From JAIBJN01 sp035461525 (GTDB taxonomy: Bacteria > Actinomycetota > Thermoleophilia > Gaiellales > Gaiellaceae): a DNA stretch of 58,437 nucleotides. The notes under the pieces are model-generated. The model ran no database searches. It saw only the letters and a list, made by a program, of their open reading frames with translations, and was not told the origin of the DNA. The DNA lies in NCBI GenBank assembly GCA_035461525.1, contig DATHVD010000073.1, positions 1 to 58,437 of the forward strand, written 5' to 3'. Positions 36,873-43,733 of the stretch are shown here, piece by piece. The translations under genes were made by a program, and so were the position numbers. Positions within the stretch are counted from its first letter, which is position 1; each line of letters opens with the position of its first letter.

Positions 36873-38288
36873 ATGGATCGCTTCGATGCCGTCATCCTCG
36901 GCGCCGGCCCCGGAGGCGAGGTCGCGCTGAATACGCTGGTCAAGGAAGGCCTGTCCGTCGCCCTCGTCGAGGAGGAGCTGATCGGCGGCGAGTGCACGAA
37001 CTGGGGCTGCATCCCCTCGAAGACCCTCCTGCGCCCCACGGAGCTGCAGGGGAAGAGCATGCGCGCCGCCGGCGTGGACACACCCGGGCTCGACTTCCCC
37101 CGTCTCTCCGCCTACCGGGACTTCATGGTCTCGAACCACGACGACAGGGGGAAGGTCGCGCGCTACGAGGAGCGCGGCGTCACCGTCGTCAAGGCGCGAG
37201 GGAGGATTGCCGGCCCGGGCCGCGTCGAGGCCGGCGGGCGCGTGCTCGAGGCGCCCGCGATCGTCGTCGCGACCGGCGCCGAGGCCGTCGTGCCCCCCAT
37301 TCCCGGCCTCGCCGAGTCCGGCTACTGGACGAACCGCGAGGCGACCGACGTGCACGAGCTGCCCGCGAGCACGGTCGTCGTCGGCGGCGGAGCGGTCGGC
37401 ATCGAGCTGGCCCAGTTCTTCGCCCGCTTCGGCGCCCACGTCACGCTCGTCCAGGGCGCCGACCGCCTCGCCGAGCGCGAGGCGCCGGAGATCGGCGAGG
37501 CGCTCGCCGCCATCCTCGAGGCCGACGGCATCGACCTGCGTCTCGGCGCCCAGGCCGCCTCCGTCCGCGTCGAGGACGGCCTCAGGGTCGTGTCCCTCGC
37601 CGACGGCAGCGAGACCTCCGGCGAGGTCGTCCTCGTCGCCACCGGCCGCCGCCCGCGCACGCAGCGGCTCGGCCTGGAGACGGTCGGGATCGAGCCGGGC
37701 CGCCGCGGCGTCGAGGTGGATGAGCGCTGCCGCGCCGGCGACGGCCTCTGGGCGGTCGGGGACTGCACCGGCATCGCCGCGTTCACGCACGTCGCCAAGT
37801 ACCAGGGCCGCATCGCGGCCATGGATATCCTCGGCTATCCGGTCAGGGCCGACTACCGCGCGGTCCCGCGCGTGACCTTCACCGATCCCGAGGTGGCTGC
37901 GGTCGGGATCACCACCGAGGCGGACGCCGAGGCGCAGGGGTTCCGGGCCGCGAGCGCCGTCATCGACCTCCGCACCGCGATCGCGCGCCCGTACACGTTC
38001 CAGGAGGAGCCGACGGGCACGTTCGGCGTCGTCGTCGACACGGACCGCGAGCTTCTGCTCGGCTCCTGGGCGGTCGCCCCGCTCGCGAGCGAGTGGATCC
38101 ACCAGGCGGTGCTCGCCATCCGCGCGGAGATCCCGGTGCCCGTGCTGAAGGACACGATCGCGCAGTTCCCGTCCTACTCCGAGGCCTTCGGTGCCGCGCT
38201 GCGGGCGCTCCCGAGCGGGGAGCCGGGGATGATGATGGACCACGAGGCGCACCCGCACATGGCGAGAGCGCTCGCGGAAGCCCGGTGA
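36873..38288 (+). CDS. Dihydrolipoamide dehydrogenase-like flavoprotein disulfide reductase
   Basis: 471 residues, class I pyridine nucleotide-disulfide oxidoreductase. FAD motif ILGAGPGGEVALNTL, redox-active disulfide GGECTNWGCIPSK (Cys-x4-Cys), NAD motif VVVGGGAVGIELAQFFARFG and the second FAD motif GLWAVGDCTGIAAF. The usual C-terminal catalytic His in HPT is replaced: the site reads QFPSYSEAF, retaining the Glu, as in transhydrogenase-like and some mycobacterial relatives. It may therefore not be a true lipoamide dehydrogenase; quinone reductase or transhydrogenase activity is possible. ATG 36873 preceded by GAAGGAG. Coupled to a small zinc-ribbon gene. Confidence 0.9.
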   Translation: MDRFDAVILGAGPGGEVALNTLVKEGLSVALVEEELIGGECTNWGCIPSKTLLRPTELQGKSMRAAGVDTPGLDFPRLSAYRDFMVSNHDDRGKVARYEERGVTVVKARGRIAGPGRVEAGGRVLEAPAIVVATGAEAVVPPIPGLAESGYWTNREATDVHELPASTVVVGGGAVGIELAQFFARFGAHVTLVQGADRLAEREAPEIGEALAAILEADGIDLRLGAQAASVRVEDGLRVVSLADGSETSGEVVLVATGRRPRTQRLGLETVGIEPGRRGVEVDERCRAGDGLWAVGDCTGIAAFTHVAKYQGRIAAMDILGYPVRADYRAVPRVTFTDPEVAAVGITTEADAEAQGFRAASAVIDLRTAIARPYTFQEEPTGTFGVVVDTDRELLLGSWAVAPLASEWIHQAVLAIRAEIPVPVLKDTIAQFPSYSEAFGAALRALPSGEPGMMMDHEAHPHMARALAEAR

Positions 38289-38455
38289 GCGCCCTCGCGC
38301 CTCCGCCTTCGGCGTTTGCCTGCGCGGCCTGCGGCTACGGCGTCGCGACGCGTGCGGCATCCCCGCCGCCCGCGTGCCCGATGTGCCGCGGCGAATTCTG
38401 GCTGCCCGACGCCGCCGCGCCCCCGGCGTCCCCACCGGCCATGCCCCGGGTCTGA
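38285..38455 (+). CDS. Small rubredoxin-like/zinc-ribbon protein
   Basis: 56-residue protein with two Cys pairs, CAACGYGV and CPMCRGEFW, spaced like a rubredoxin or the rubrerythrin C-terminal domain, so it probably binds iron or zinc. GTG 38285 overlaps the flavoprotein stop as GTGA, which suggests an electron-transfer partnership. The last residues (AMPRV) and the stop codon lie inside a REP palindrome (38435-38472), so the native C-terminus may have been replaced when that element landed. Confidence 0.72.
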   Translation: MSALAPPPSAFACAACGYGVATRAASPPPACPMCRGEFWLPDAAAPPASPPAMPRV

Positions 38456-38472
38456 CCCTGGGGCATGGCCGG
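38435..38472. repeat. REP palindrome, left copy
   Basis: Perfect 13-base inverted arms at 38435-38447 and 38460-38472 around GGGTCTGACCCT. It could form a strong hairpin in RNA or single-stranded DNA, and may also act as a terminator for the lpd-like/zinc-ribbon pair. It encodes the zinc-ribbon stop codon (TGA 38453). Confidence 0.8.
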
Positions 38473-38477
38473 GACGG

Positions 38478-38993
38478 TCACGCAGGGCGCCGGGCCGGGA
38501 CGTCGTGAACGAAGTCCGCGAATCGTTCCCGCGCCCTCTCTCGGCTTCGGCCGAACAGGCTCAGCATGCCGTCGGGAGCGAGGAACCGGCGGGGCGCCTC
38601 GAGGCCCACGTGCGCGCGATAGCTGCTCCAGGTCCAGTCCTCCGGACGACCGCTGAGGCCCGCCCGCACGGGATTGAGGGCGAGGTAGCGACCGAGCTCG
38701 AGGAGGTGCCGGTCGCTCTCCACGAGGAGCGACGTGAACCGGCCCTGAAAGAGGTGGCCGTCGAAGCCGTGGATCCTGTTGAACGCCTGCGCGTATCGCC
38801 CGTTCAGCCATTGCATGCCTCTGGAGAGGTCGGCGGCCGGCGTCTCGACGACCAGGTGGTAGTGGTTCGGGAGGAGGCAGTAGCTGTTTCCGATCCACCG
38901 CCGCCGGCGGGCAAGCTCGTCCAGCATCGAAAGGAAGCGATCGAAGTCGAGGCCCCTGAGAAACAACGCCCGCCGGCGATTTCCTCTCGCCAT
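38478..38993 (-). CDS. REP-associated tyrosine transposase (RAYT), N-terminus frameshifted
   Basis: Y1 transposase of the IS200/IS605-like RAYT group, which recognises REP hairpins. The HUH motif is in YCLLPNHYHLVVET, the MQWLNGRYAQAFNRIHGFDGHLFQGRF block is typical, and the catalytic Tyr region is LLELGRYLALNPVRAGL. The intact frame starts at ATG 38993 (171 residues). Upstream, another frame from GTG 39040 encodes TRPLRVQLPGEVY, the normal N-terminus, ending one base out of frame at about 39001: adding one C after GTCTAC would give VYHVMARGNRR. So the gene has probably lost its first strand through a 1-base deletion, or the assembly has an error there. Confidence 0.85.
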   Translation of the reverse strand: MARGNRRRALFLRGLDFDRFLSMLDELARRRRWIGNSYCLLPNHYHLVVETPAADLSRGMQWLNGRYAQAFNRIHGFDGHLFQGRFTSLLVESDRHLLELGRYLALNPVRAGLSGRPEDWTWSSYRAHVGLEAPRRFLAPDGMLSLFGRSRERARERFADFVHDVPARRPA

Positions 38994-39126
38994 CACGTGT
39001 AGACCTCGCCGGGAAGCTGAACGCGCAGAGGCCTGGTCACACACCGAGCGTAATCGGACTTTCAGCCCTCGACCGGCGTGCGAGCGCGATCTTGACGTCC
39101 CCGGCACGCTTCCGCCGTCCTCGGCG

Positions 39127-39159
39127 GGCATGCCCCAGGGTCTGACCCCGGGCCATGGC
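39127..39159. repeat. REP palindrome, right copy
   Basis: Imperfect palindrome GGCATGCCCC-A-GGGTCTGACCC-CGGGCCATGG, closely similar to the copy at 38435-38472, in the same core orientation (TCTGA). It lies between the transposase 5' end and rnc, and marks the right boundary of the element. Confidence 0.7.
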
Positions 39160-39193
39160 GCTTGCGGACGCGGCTGGCTCTCGCGCGGCCGCT

Positions 39194-39937
39194 TCAGTCG
39201 TCCGACGCGCCGAGCGCGACCAGCGCCTCGCGCGCGGCGATCTGCTCGGCCGCCTTCTTCGAGGCGCCGTGGCCGACGCCGAGGACCCGGCCGTCGATCG
39301 TCGCCGCGCAGGTGAAGCGCCGGTCGTGCGGCGGCCCCTCCACCTCGACGACCGAGTACGCGACCGAGAGGCCGCGTCGGGCGAGCTCCTCCTGGAGCTC
39401 CGTCTTGTGGTCGACGTGGCCCTCGACGGCGTAGTCGATGCGGTCGCGGAAGGCGGCCACGATCGCTTGGCGGATCGCCTCGAAGCCGTGCTCGAGGTAG
39501 AGCGCGCCCAGGCACGCCTCGACGAGCGCCGCGATCACGTTGCGGTTCTCGGCCAGGCGCTCGAGCTCCTGAGGGTCGACCTCGCCGGCGTGGTCGGCGA
39601 AGAGCTGGCCGAGGCCGAGGCGCCTGCCGACGACCGAGCAGCTCTGGCGCGAGACGACGTGGGCGCGGATCTTGGCGAGCCGGCCCTCCGGCTGGTCGGG
39701 GAAGAGGTGGTAGAGCTCCTCCGCGATCGCCAGCCCGAGAACGCTGTCGCCGAGGAACTCCAGCCGCTCGTACGAGTCGGCGCGGCTCCCGGCCCAGGAC
39801 GCGTGCGTGAAGGCGTGCCGGAGCCGCTCCGCAGGCAGTTCCCGGATCAGCTGGGAGAGGGCGCCTACCGGCTGCCCGCTACTGGTTCGAGGAGATGTAC
39901 TCGACGGCCTGTCCCACGGTCTGGATCTGCTGGGCAT
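39194..39937 (-). CDS. rnc: Ribonuclease III
   Basis: Double-strand-specific RNase for rRNA and mRNA processing. The catalytic signature is ERLEFLGDSVLGLAI (about 57-71), the second acidic site lies in NVIAALVEACLGALYLEHG, and the C-terminal double-strand RNA-binding domain reads DHKTELQEELARRGLSVAYSV through GHGASKKAAEQIAAREAL. The only standard start is ATG 39937, which overlaps acpP by 59 bases and adds about 28 residues of poor family likeness; codons close to the expected N-terminus offer only CTG (39850). The start is therefore uncertain. acpP-rnc order is conserved. Confidence 0.93.
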   Translation of the reverse strand: MPSRSRPWDRPSSTSPRTSSGQPVGALSQLIRELPAERLRHAFTHASWAGSRADSYERLEFLGDSVLGLAIAEELYHLFPDQPEGRLAKIRAHVVSRQSCSVVGRRLGLGQLFADHAGEVDPQELERLAENRNVIAALVEACLGALYLEHGFEAIRQAIVAAFRDRIDYAVEGHVDHKTELQEELARRGLSVAYSVVEVEGPPHDRRFTCAATIDGRVLGVGHGASKKAAEQIAAREALVALGASDD

Positions 39938-40124
39938 GCTCGTCCGAGATCTTGATCCCGAACTGGTCCTCGAGCTCCATGATCAGCTCGACGAGATCGA
40001 GCGAGTCCGCGTCGAGGTCCTCTTGGAAGGAGGCTTCCTCCGTGATCTCGGAGGGCTCGATGCCGAGCTGCTCCACCAGGACGTCCTTCACCCGCTCGTA
40101 GATCTCCTCGCGCGAAGCTGCCAT
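39879..40124 (-). CDS. acpP: Acyl carrier protein
   Basis: 81-residue acidic four-helix carrier of fatty acid synthesis. The phosphopantetheine attachment Ser is in DLDADSLDLVELIMELEDQFG, the canonical motif. ATG 40124 follows a TAGGAGAG ribosome site. It lies between plsX and rnc, as in most bacteria, and overlaps the annotated rnc start. Confidence 0.97.
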   Translation of the reverse strand: MAASREEIYERVKDVLVEQLGIEPSEITEEASFQEDLDADSLDLVELIMELEDQFGIKISDEHAQQIQTVGQAVEYISSNQ

Positions 40125-40205
40125 CTCGTCTCTCTCCTACCTTTCTCGGTCTCGTTCGGATGTCCCAGCGGCCGGCGCGATGCTACCACGCTTCGGCCGG
40201 GTCGT

Positions 40206-41201
40206 TCAGGCGTGCGCGGACGCGCCCGCGGGACTCGCCAGCCTGTCGGCGACCCGCGTGACCACTTTCCCCTCGACGCCGACCGCCGCGTAGCGGACGG
40301 CGTTGGCGATCGCCTTCTGCGACGAGTTCCCGTGCGCGATGACGGCGAGCCCGCGCAGGCCGAGGAGGTAGGCGCCCCCGTAGGTGTCGGGGTCGAGCCG
40401 GGTGCGCAGCGCCCGGGCGGCCGGACGGATGAGGAGGCCTCCGACCTTGCCGCGCACGGAGGCGGTCACCTCCTCGCGGAAGGTCTCGAGCGTCGCCGCG
40501 ATCGTGCCCTCGAGGAGCTTCAGCGCCATGTTCCCCGTGAAGCCGTCCGCGACGACGACGTCCGCCGCCTTGCGCAGGAGGTCTCGGCCTTCGACGTTGC
40601 CGACGAAGTTCAGGCCCGCGCCCGCGAGCTCCTCGTGCGCCTCGCGGACGAGGCGGTTCCCCTTCTCCGGCTCCTCGCCGATCGAGAGCAGCGCCACGGT
40701 CGGGCTCGGGAGCCCGACGATCTCCTCCGCGAAGACGGCGCCCATGTGCGCGAACTGGACGAGGTGCTCGGGTCGCGCGTCGGCATTCGCGCCGGCGTCG
40801 AGCAGCACGGACGGCCCGCCGAGCGCCGGGATAGGCACGGCGATCGCCGGACGGTGCACGTCGGGGAGGCGCCTGATCTCGATGAGGGCGGCAGCCAGCA
40901 TCGCGCCCGTGTTTCCGGCGGAGACGACGGCCTCGGCCGACCCGTCCCGCACGGCACGGCACGCGAGGAAGAGCGAGCTCTCGCGCTTCTCCCGCACGGC
41001 GTCCGAGGGCTTCTCGTCCATGGCCACGACCTGGTCGGCGTGGACGATCTCGAGCCCGCCGGCCAGCGGCTCGAGGACGTCGCGGGGGCCGTAGAGGATC
41101 GGGGCGACGGCGTCGGACGCAGCTGCGAGCGCGCCGGCGACGATTTCCTCAGGCGCCCGGTCGCCGCCCATGGCGTCGACGGCGACCCTGGTCGGGCCCA
41201 T
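40206..41201 (-). CDS. plsX: Phosphate acyltransferase PlsX
   Basis: Makes acyl-phosphate from acyl-ACP for phospholipid synthesis. The 331 residues contain the family's VAVDAMGGDRAPEEIVAGAL at the N-terminus, SAGNTGAMLAAAL, VLLDAGANADARPEHL, NFVGNVEGRDLL, DVVVADGFTGNMALKLLEGT and GGAYLLGLRGLAVIAHGNS. ATG 41201 directly abuts the rpmF stop. rpmF-plsX-acpP-rnc is a conserved fatty-acid/phospholipid unit. Confidence 0.97.
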   Translation of the reverse strand: MGPTRVAVDAMGGDRAPEEIVAGALAAASDAVAPILYGPRDVLEPLAGGLEIVHADQVVAMDEKPSDAVREKRESSLFLACRAVRDGSAEAVVSAGNTGAMLAAALIEIRRLPDVHRPAIAVPIPALGGPSVLLDAGANADARPEHLVQFAHMGAVFAEEIVGLPSPTVALLSIGEEPEKGNRLVREAHEELAGAGLNFVGNVEGRDLLRKAADVVVADGFTGNMALKLLEGTIAATLETFREEVTASVRGKVGGLLIRPAARALRTRLDPDTYGGAYLLGLRGLAVIAHGNSSQKAIANAVRYAAVGVEGKVVTRVADRLASPAGASAHA

Positions 41202-41390
41202 CTACGGAGCGGGGGACTCGAGCGGCTCGACCTCGCGGCCCCGGTACGTCCCGCAGTTGGGGCACACGTGGTGAGGCCGCTTGGGCTGATGGCACTGCGG
41301 GCACTCGACGAGCGCCGGCACCGAGGCCTTGTGCGTCGCCCGCCGCTTGTCGCGGCGGGACTTGGAGGTCTTTCGCTTCGGAACGGCCAT
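41202..41390 (-). CDS. rpmF: 50S ribosomal protein L32
   Basis: 62-residue large-subunit protein: MAVPKRKTSKSRRDKRRATH, then two Cys pairs CPQC and CPNCG, making it a zinc-containing (C+) form. ATG 41390. Located in the usual yceD-rpmF-plsX order. Confidence 0.97.
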   Translation of the reverse strand: MAVPKRKTSKSRRDKRRATHKASVPALVECPQCHQPKRPHHVCPNCGTYRGREVEPLESPAP

Positions 41391-41415
41391 CGCGGCGGTG
41401 GAGTATAGCCGTGGG

Positions 41416-41934
41416 CTACAGCTTCTCGCGCAGCTCCGCCAGCGCCGACCAGCGCGGATCGGAGGCTTCTCCCTCGTGCTCGTGCGGCTCGCGGTTCAGG
41501 TCGCGCCCGCAGACCGGGCACAGGCCGGCGCAGTCCTCGCGGCACAGGATCTTGTCCGGGAGCGCGAGTGCGACGGCGTCGCGCGCCCACGCCGAGAGGT
41601 CGAGCTTCCCGTCGGCGAGGTAGGGCGTCGTCAGCTCGTCGGCGTCGCCCGGGCTCGTGGCCTGGTACTCGCGCGCCGCGACGCGGACGTCGACGCCGGC
41701 GTCGGCGAGGCAGCGGACGCATGGCCCGACCATGCGGACGCCGAACTCGAGCTCGAGCACGAGGCCGGAGCTCGTCTGCGACAGCGTCAGCACCGCCTCC
41801 GGCTTCTCCGGGACGGGCAGGTAGCGCTGACCGCCGAGCGCGAGCGGCTCGAGCTCGACCTCGCGGACGTCCCGGAACTGCTCGCCGGGACGGAGCTTGA
41901 CGGAGCGAACGCTGAACGTCGTCACGCCCGTCAC
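41416..41934 (-). CDS. YceD/DUF177 family protein
   Basis: 172 residues. DUF177 proteins lie beside rpmF in most bacteria and are linked to 23S rRNA accumulation. The conserved Cys motif is seen in MVGPCVRCLADAGVDV and in ILCREDCAGLCPVCGRDLN, which likely binds zinc. Acidic strand-rich N-terminus. GTG 41934; a second in-frame GTG lies three codons on. Context and motif make the family call firm, the molecular role less so. Confidence 0.92.
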   Translation of the reverse strand: MTGVTTFSVRSVKLRPGEQFRDVREVELEPLALGGQRYLPVPEKPEAVLTLSQTSSGLVLELEFGVRMVGPCVRCLADAGVDVRVAAREYQATSPGDADELTTPYLADGKLDLSAWARDAVALALPDKILCREDCAGLCPVCGRDLNREPHEHEGEASDPRWSALAELREKL

Positions 41935-41966
41935 GGTAGCGCGTGCGCGCTAGGCAGGGAGGGCGC

Positions 41967-42113
41967 TCAGCGGGTGACGGCGCGGCCGAGGAGGAGGCCG
42001 CCGACCACCACGACGGCGGCGACGACGAGGAGGACCCAGAGGGCGGCCTCGAGGATCGTGCCGATGCCGAAGACGAGCGCGAGCAGGATGATCAGGAGGA
42101 TGAACAGGAGCAT
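41967..42113 (-). CDS. 48-residue hydrophobic membrane peptide
   Basis: Small open frame from ATG 42113 to TGA 41967, almost entirely hydrophobic: it starts MLLFILLIILLALVFGIG, has a central TILEAALWVLLVVAAVVVVGG and ends GRAVTR. Two membrane helices are plausible. It lies between yceD and the coiled-coil gene, on the same strand. I recall similar very short hydrophobic proteins in other actinobacterial genomes; function unknown. A coding-potential or proteomic test is needed to be sure. Confidence 0.6.
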   Translation of the reverse strand: MLLFILLIILLALVFGIGTILEAALWVLLVVAAVVVVGGLLLGRAVTR

Positions 42114-42158
42114 GCCGTCTGCATGCCCGGGCCCCGTCGAACGGAAACCCGGGTTCCG

Positions 42159-42653
42159 TTAGAGCGGCTGCTGCTCCTCGGTCGCCACGCCGGCGACGAC
42201 CGACTCCTGCGAGCGCTCGTGGAGCCGCTCGCGCCCCCGGCGCACCGCGCCGAGGAACTTGTCCAGGTTGACCTCGAGCGTGGAGAGGATCGAGTCGGCC
42301 CAGTCCTCCATCTCGAGCCGCGTCTCCCGCGCCTGTCGGCGGGCCTCCTCGACGATCTCCTGCGCCTGGCGCTCCGCCAGCTTGGCGATCTCGGTCTGGG
42401 ACGCCTCGCGGACGGCCTGCTCGCGCGCCTCGCCGAGGATGCGGTCGGCCTCGCGCTTGGCCTCCGCCAGCATCTCCTGCCGCTCCTTGACGATCCAGCG
42501 GGCCTGCTTGATCTCCTCCGGGATCGTCGCCCGCATCTGGTCGAGGATGTCGTAGATCTCCTCCCGGTCGATTCGGACCTGGTCGGTGAGCGGCACGGCC
42601 TTCGCGTTGTGCACGAGGTCGTCGAGCTTGTCGATGAGCACGAGGACGTCCAT
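42159..42653 (-). CDS. Coiled-coil protein (DivIVA/ATP-synthase-b-like)
   Basis: 164-residue soluble protein that is nearly all helix: MDVLVLIDKLDDLVHNAKAV and then long Glu/Arg/Ala-rich heptads (RWIVKERQEMLAEAKREADR, EIAKLAERQAQEIVEEARRQ). Proteins with this N-terminus are found next to coaD in actinobacteria and are often annotated as ATP synthase b-like or DivIVA-like; I cannot assign a function. ATG 42653 is preferred to earlier starts, which would lie in coaD. Possibly a cytoskeletal or envelope-linked scaffold. Confidence 0.85.
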   Translation of the reverse strand: MDVLVLIDKLDDLVHNAKAVPLTDQVRIDREEIYDILDQMRATIPEEIKQARWIVKERQEMLAEAKREADRILGEAREQAVREASQTEIAKLAERQAQEIVEEARRQARETRLEMEDWADSILSTLEVNLDKFLGAVRRGRERLHERSQESVVAGVATEEQQPL

Positions 42654-42666
42654 GAGGTCGTTCAGT

Positions 42667-43197
42667 CTACTCTTGCGGGCTGACAGGCGCGCCGGGCCGG
42701 CCGCGCGGGAAAAGCTCCCCGAAACGGCGCGCAACGGCCGCCGGGACGAGGTCGTCGACGTTCCCTCCGAAGGACGCCACCTCCTTGACGCCGCTCGAGG
42801 AGAGGAAGCTGTACTGCGCGCTCGACATCAGGTACATCGTCTCCACCTCGGGCGCGAGGTTCCGGTTCAGGTGGTGCATCTGGAACTCCCACTCGAAGTC
42901 GGAGATGGCGCGGAGGCCCTTCACCATCGTCTTCGCCCCCCAGCGGCGCGCGAAGTCGACGACGAGCTCGGAGAAGACCTCGACCTCGACGTTCTCGAGA
43001 CCCGCTAGACCCTCGCGGAGAAACGCGACCCGGTCCTCGACCGAGAAGAGCGTCGCCTTGTGCTGCGGGTCGCGGACGACGCCGACGACGACGCGCTCGA
43101 AGATCCCCGCAGCCCTCCCGATGATGTCCAGGTGGCCGTTCGTGACCGGGTCGTAGCTTCCCGGGCAGATGCACGTGACGGGGTGGGAGTCGCTCAC
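42667..43197 (-). CDS. coaD: Phosphopantetheine adenylyltransferase
   Basis: Fourth step of coenzyme A synthesis. The nucleotidyltransferase motif is PGSYDPVTNGHLDIIGRAA (about 12-30), with the conserved GLRAISDFEWEFQMHHLNR and the closing SSAQYSFLSSSGVKEVASFGGNV. 176 residues, slightly longer than usual because of a Pro/Gly-rich tail. GTG 43197 overlaps the rsmD stop as GTGA; rsmD-coaD order is conserved. Confidence 0.97.
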   Translation of the reverse strand: MSDSHPVTCICPGSYDPVTNGHLDIIGRAAGIFERVVVGVVRDPQHKATLFSVEDRVAFLREGLAGLENVEVEVFSELVVDFARRWGAKTMVKGLRAISDFEWEFQMHHLNRNLAPEVETMYLMSSAQYSFLSSSGVKEVASFGGNVDDLVPAAVARRFGELFPRGRPGAPVSPQE

Positions 43198-43733
43198 TCC
43201 GCCGCCTCGAACACGGTCACGCGCACGGAGCCGTAGCGGCGGCTCGTCCTGAGCGGGAGCGGCAGCTCGGGCTCCTCGCGCGCGTCGGACTCGACCACGG
43301 CGACGCCGGCCGGGGCCACGACGGCGGGCAGGTTGGTCGCGAGGGTGGGCAGGACGCGGACGAGCATGTCGTAGGGCGGGTCGATCAGCACGAGATCGTA
43401 ACGCCTCCCGGCGGCCGCATCGGCGGCGAGCTTCCGCCCGGCGTCCTCGCGCAGAACGACCGCGCCCTCCAGCTGCAGCTTGTCGAGATTGCGGAGGATC
43501 GTCTCGGCGGCGTCCCGGTCCGACTCCACAAACGTGACGCGCGCCGCTCCGCGCGAGAGCGCCTCGAGTCCCATCGCCCCTGAGCCGGCGTAGAGGTCGA
43601 GCACCTCCGCTCCGTGGACGGGGCCGACGAGGTTGAAGACCGCCTCGCGGACGCGGTCGCCGGTGGGCCGCGTCGCCGTCCCCCTCGGCGCGAAGATGCG
43701 CGCGCCCTTACGCGAACCCGCGATGATCCTCAA
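43194..43733 (-). CDS. rsmD: 16S rRNA (guanine966-N2)-methyltransferase RsmD
   Basis: 179-residue Rossmann methyltransferase. The N-terminal MRIIAGSRKGARIFAPRG is standard; SAM binding is at VLDLYAGSGAMGLEALSRGA and the catalytic motif is LVLIDPPYD. Start TTG 43733, inside the end of recG by 26 bases; no better start keeps the IIAG motif. The recG-rsmD-coaD string is typical of actinobacteria. Confidence 0.95.
   Translation of the reverse strand: MRIIAGSRKGARIFAPRGTATRPTGDRVREAVFNLVGPVHGAEVLDLYAGSGAMGLEALSRGAARVTFVESDRDAAETILRNLDKLQLEGAVVLREDAGRKLAADAAAGRRYDLVLIDPPYDMLVRVLPTLATNLPAVVAPAGVAVVESDAREEPELPLPLRTSRRYGSVRVTVFEAAE

Larger units (their letters stand above)
38435..39160. mobile_element. 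REP-flanked RAYT transposon-like element
   Basis: A REP-associated tyrosine transposase gene (38478-39040, minus strand) is bracketed by two related palindromes, each with a GGGTCTGACCC core: 38435-38472 and 39127-39159. The left one has 13-base perfect arms (CCGGCCATGCCCC / GGGGCATGGCCGG). REP-RAYT units of this type are known to spread short palindromes through genomes; two further copies occur at 47.4-47.6 kb in this window. The element sits exactly between the accessory region and rnc. Confidence 0.75.

Noticed and set aside
38435..38472. CRISPR-like palindromic repeat
   Set aside because: No regular spacing or spacer array; copies are dispersed and associated with a RAYT transposase.
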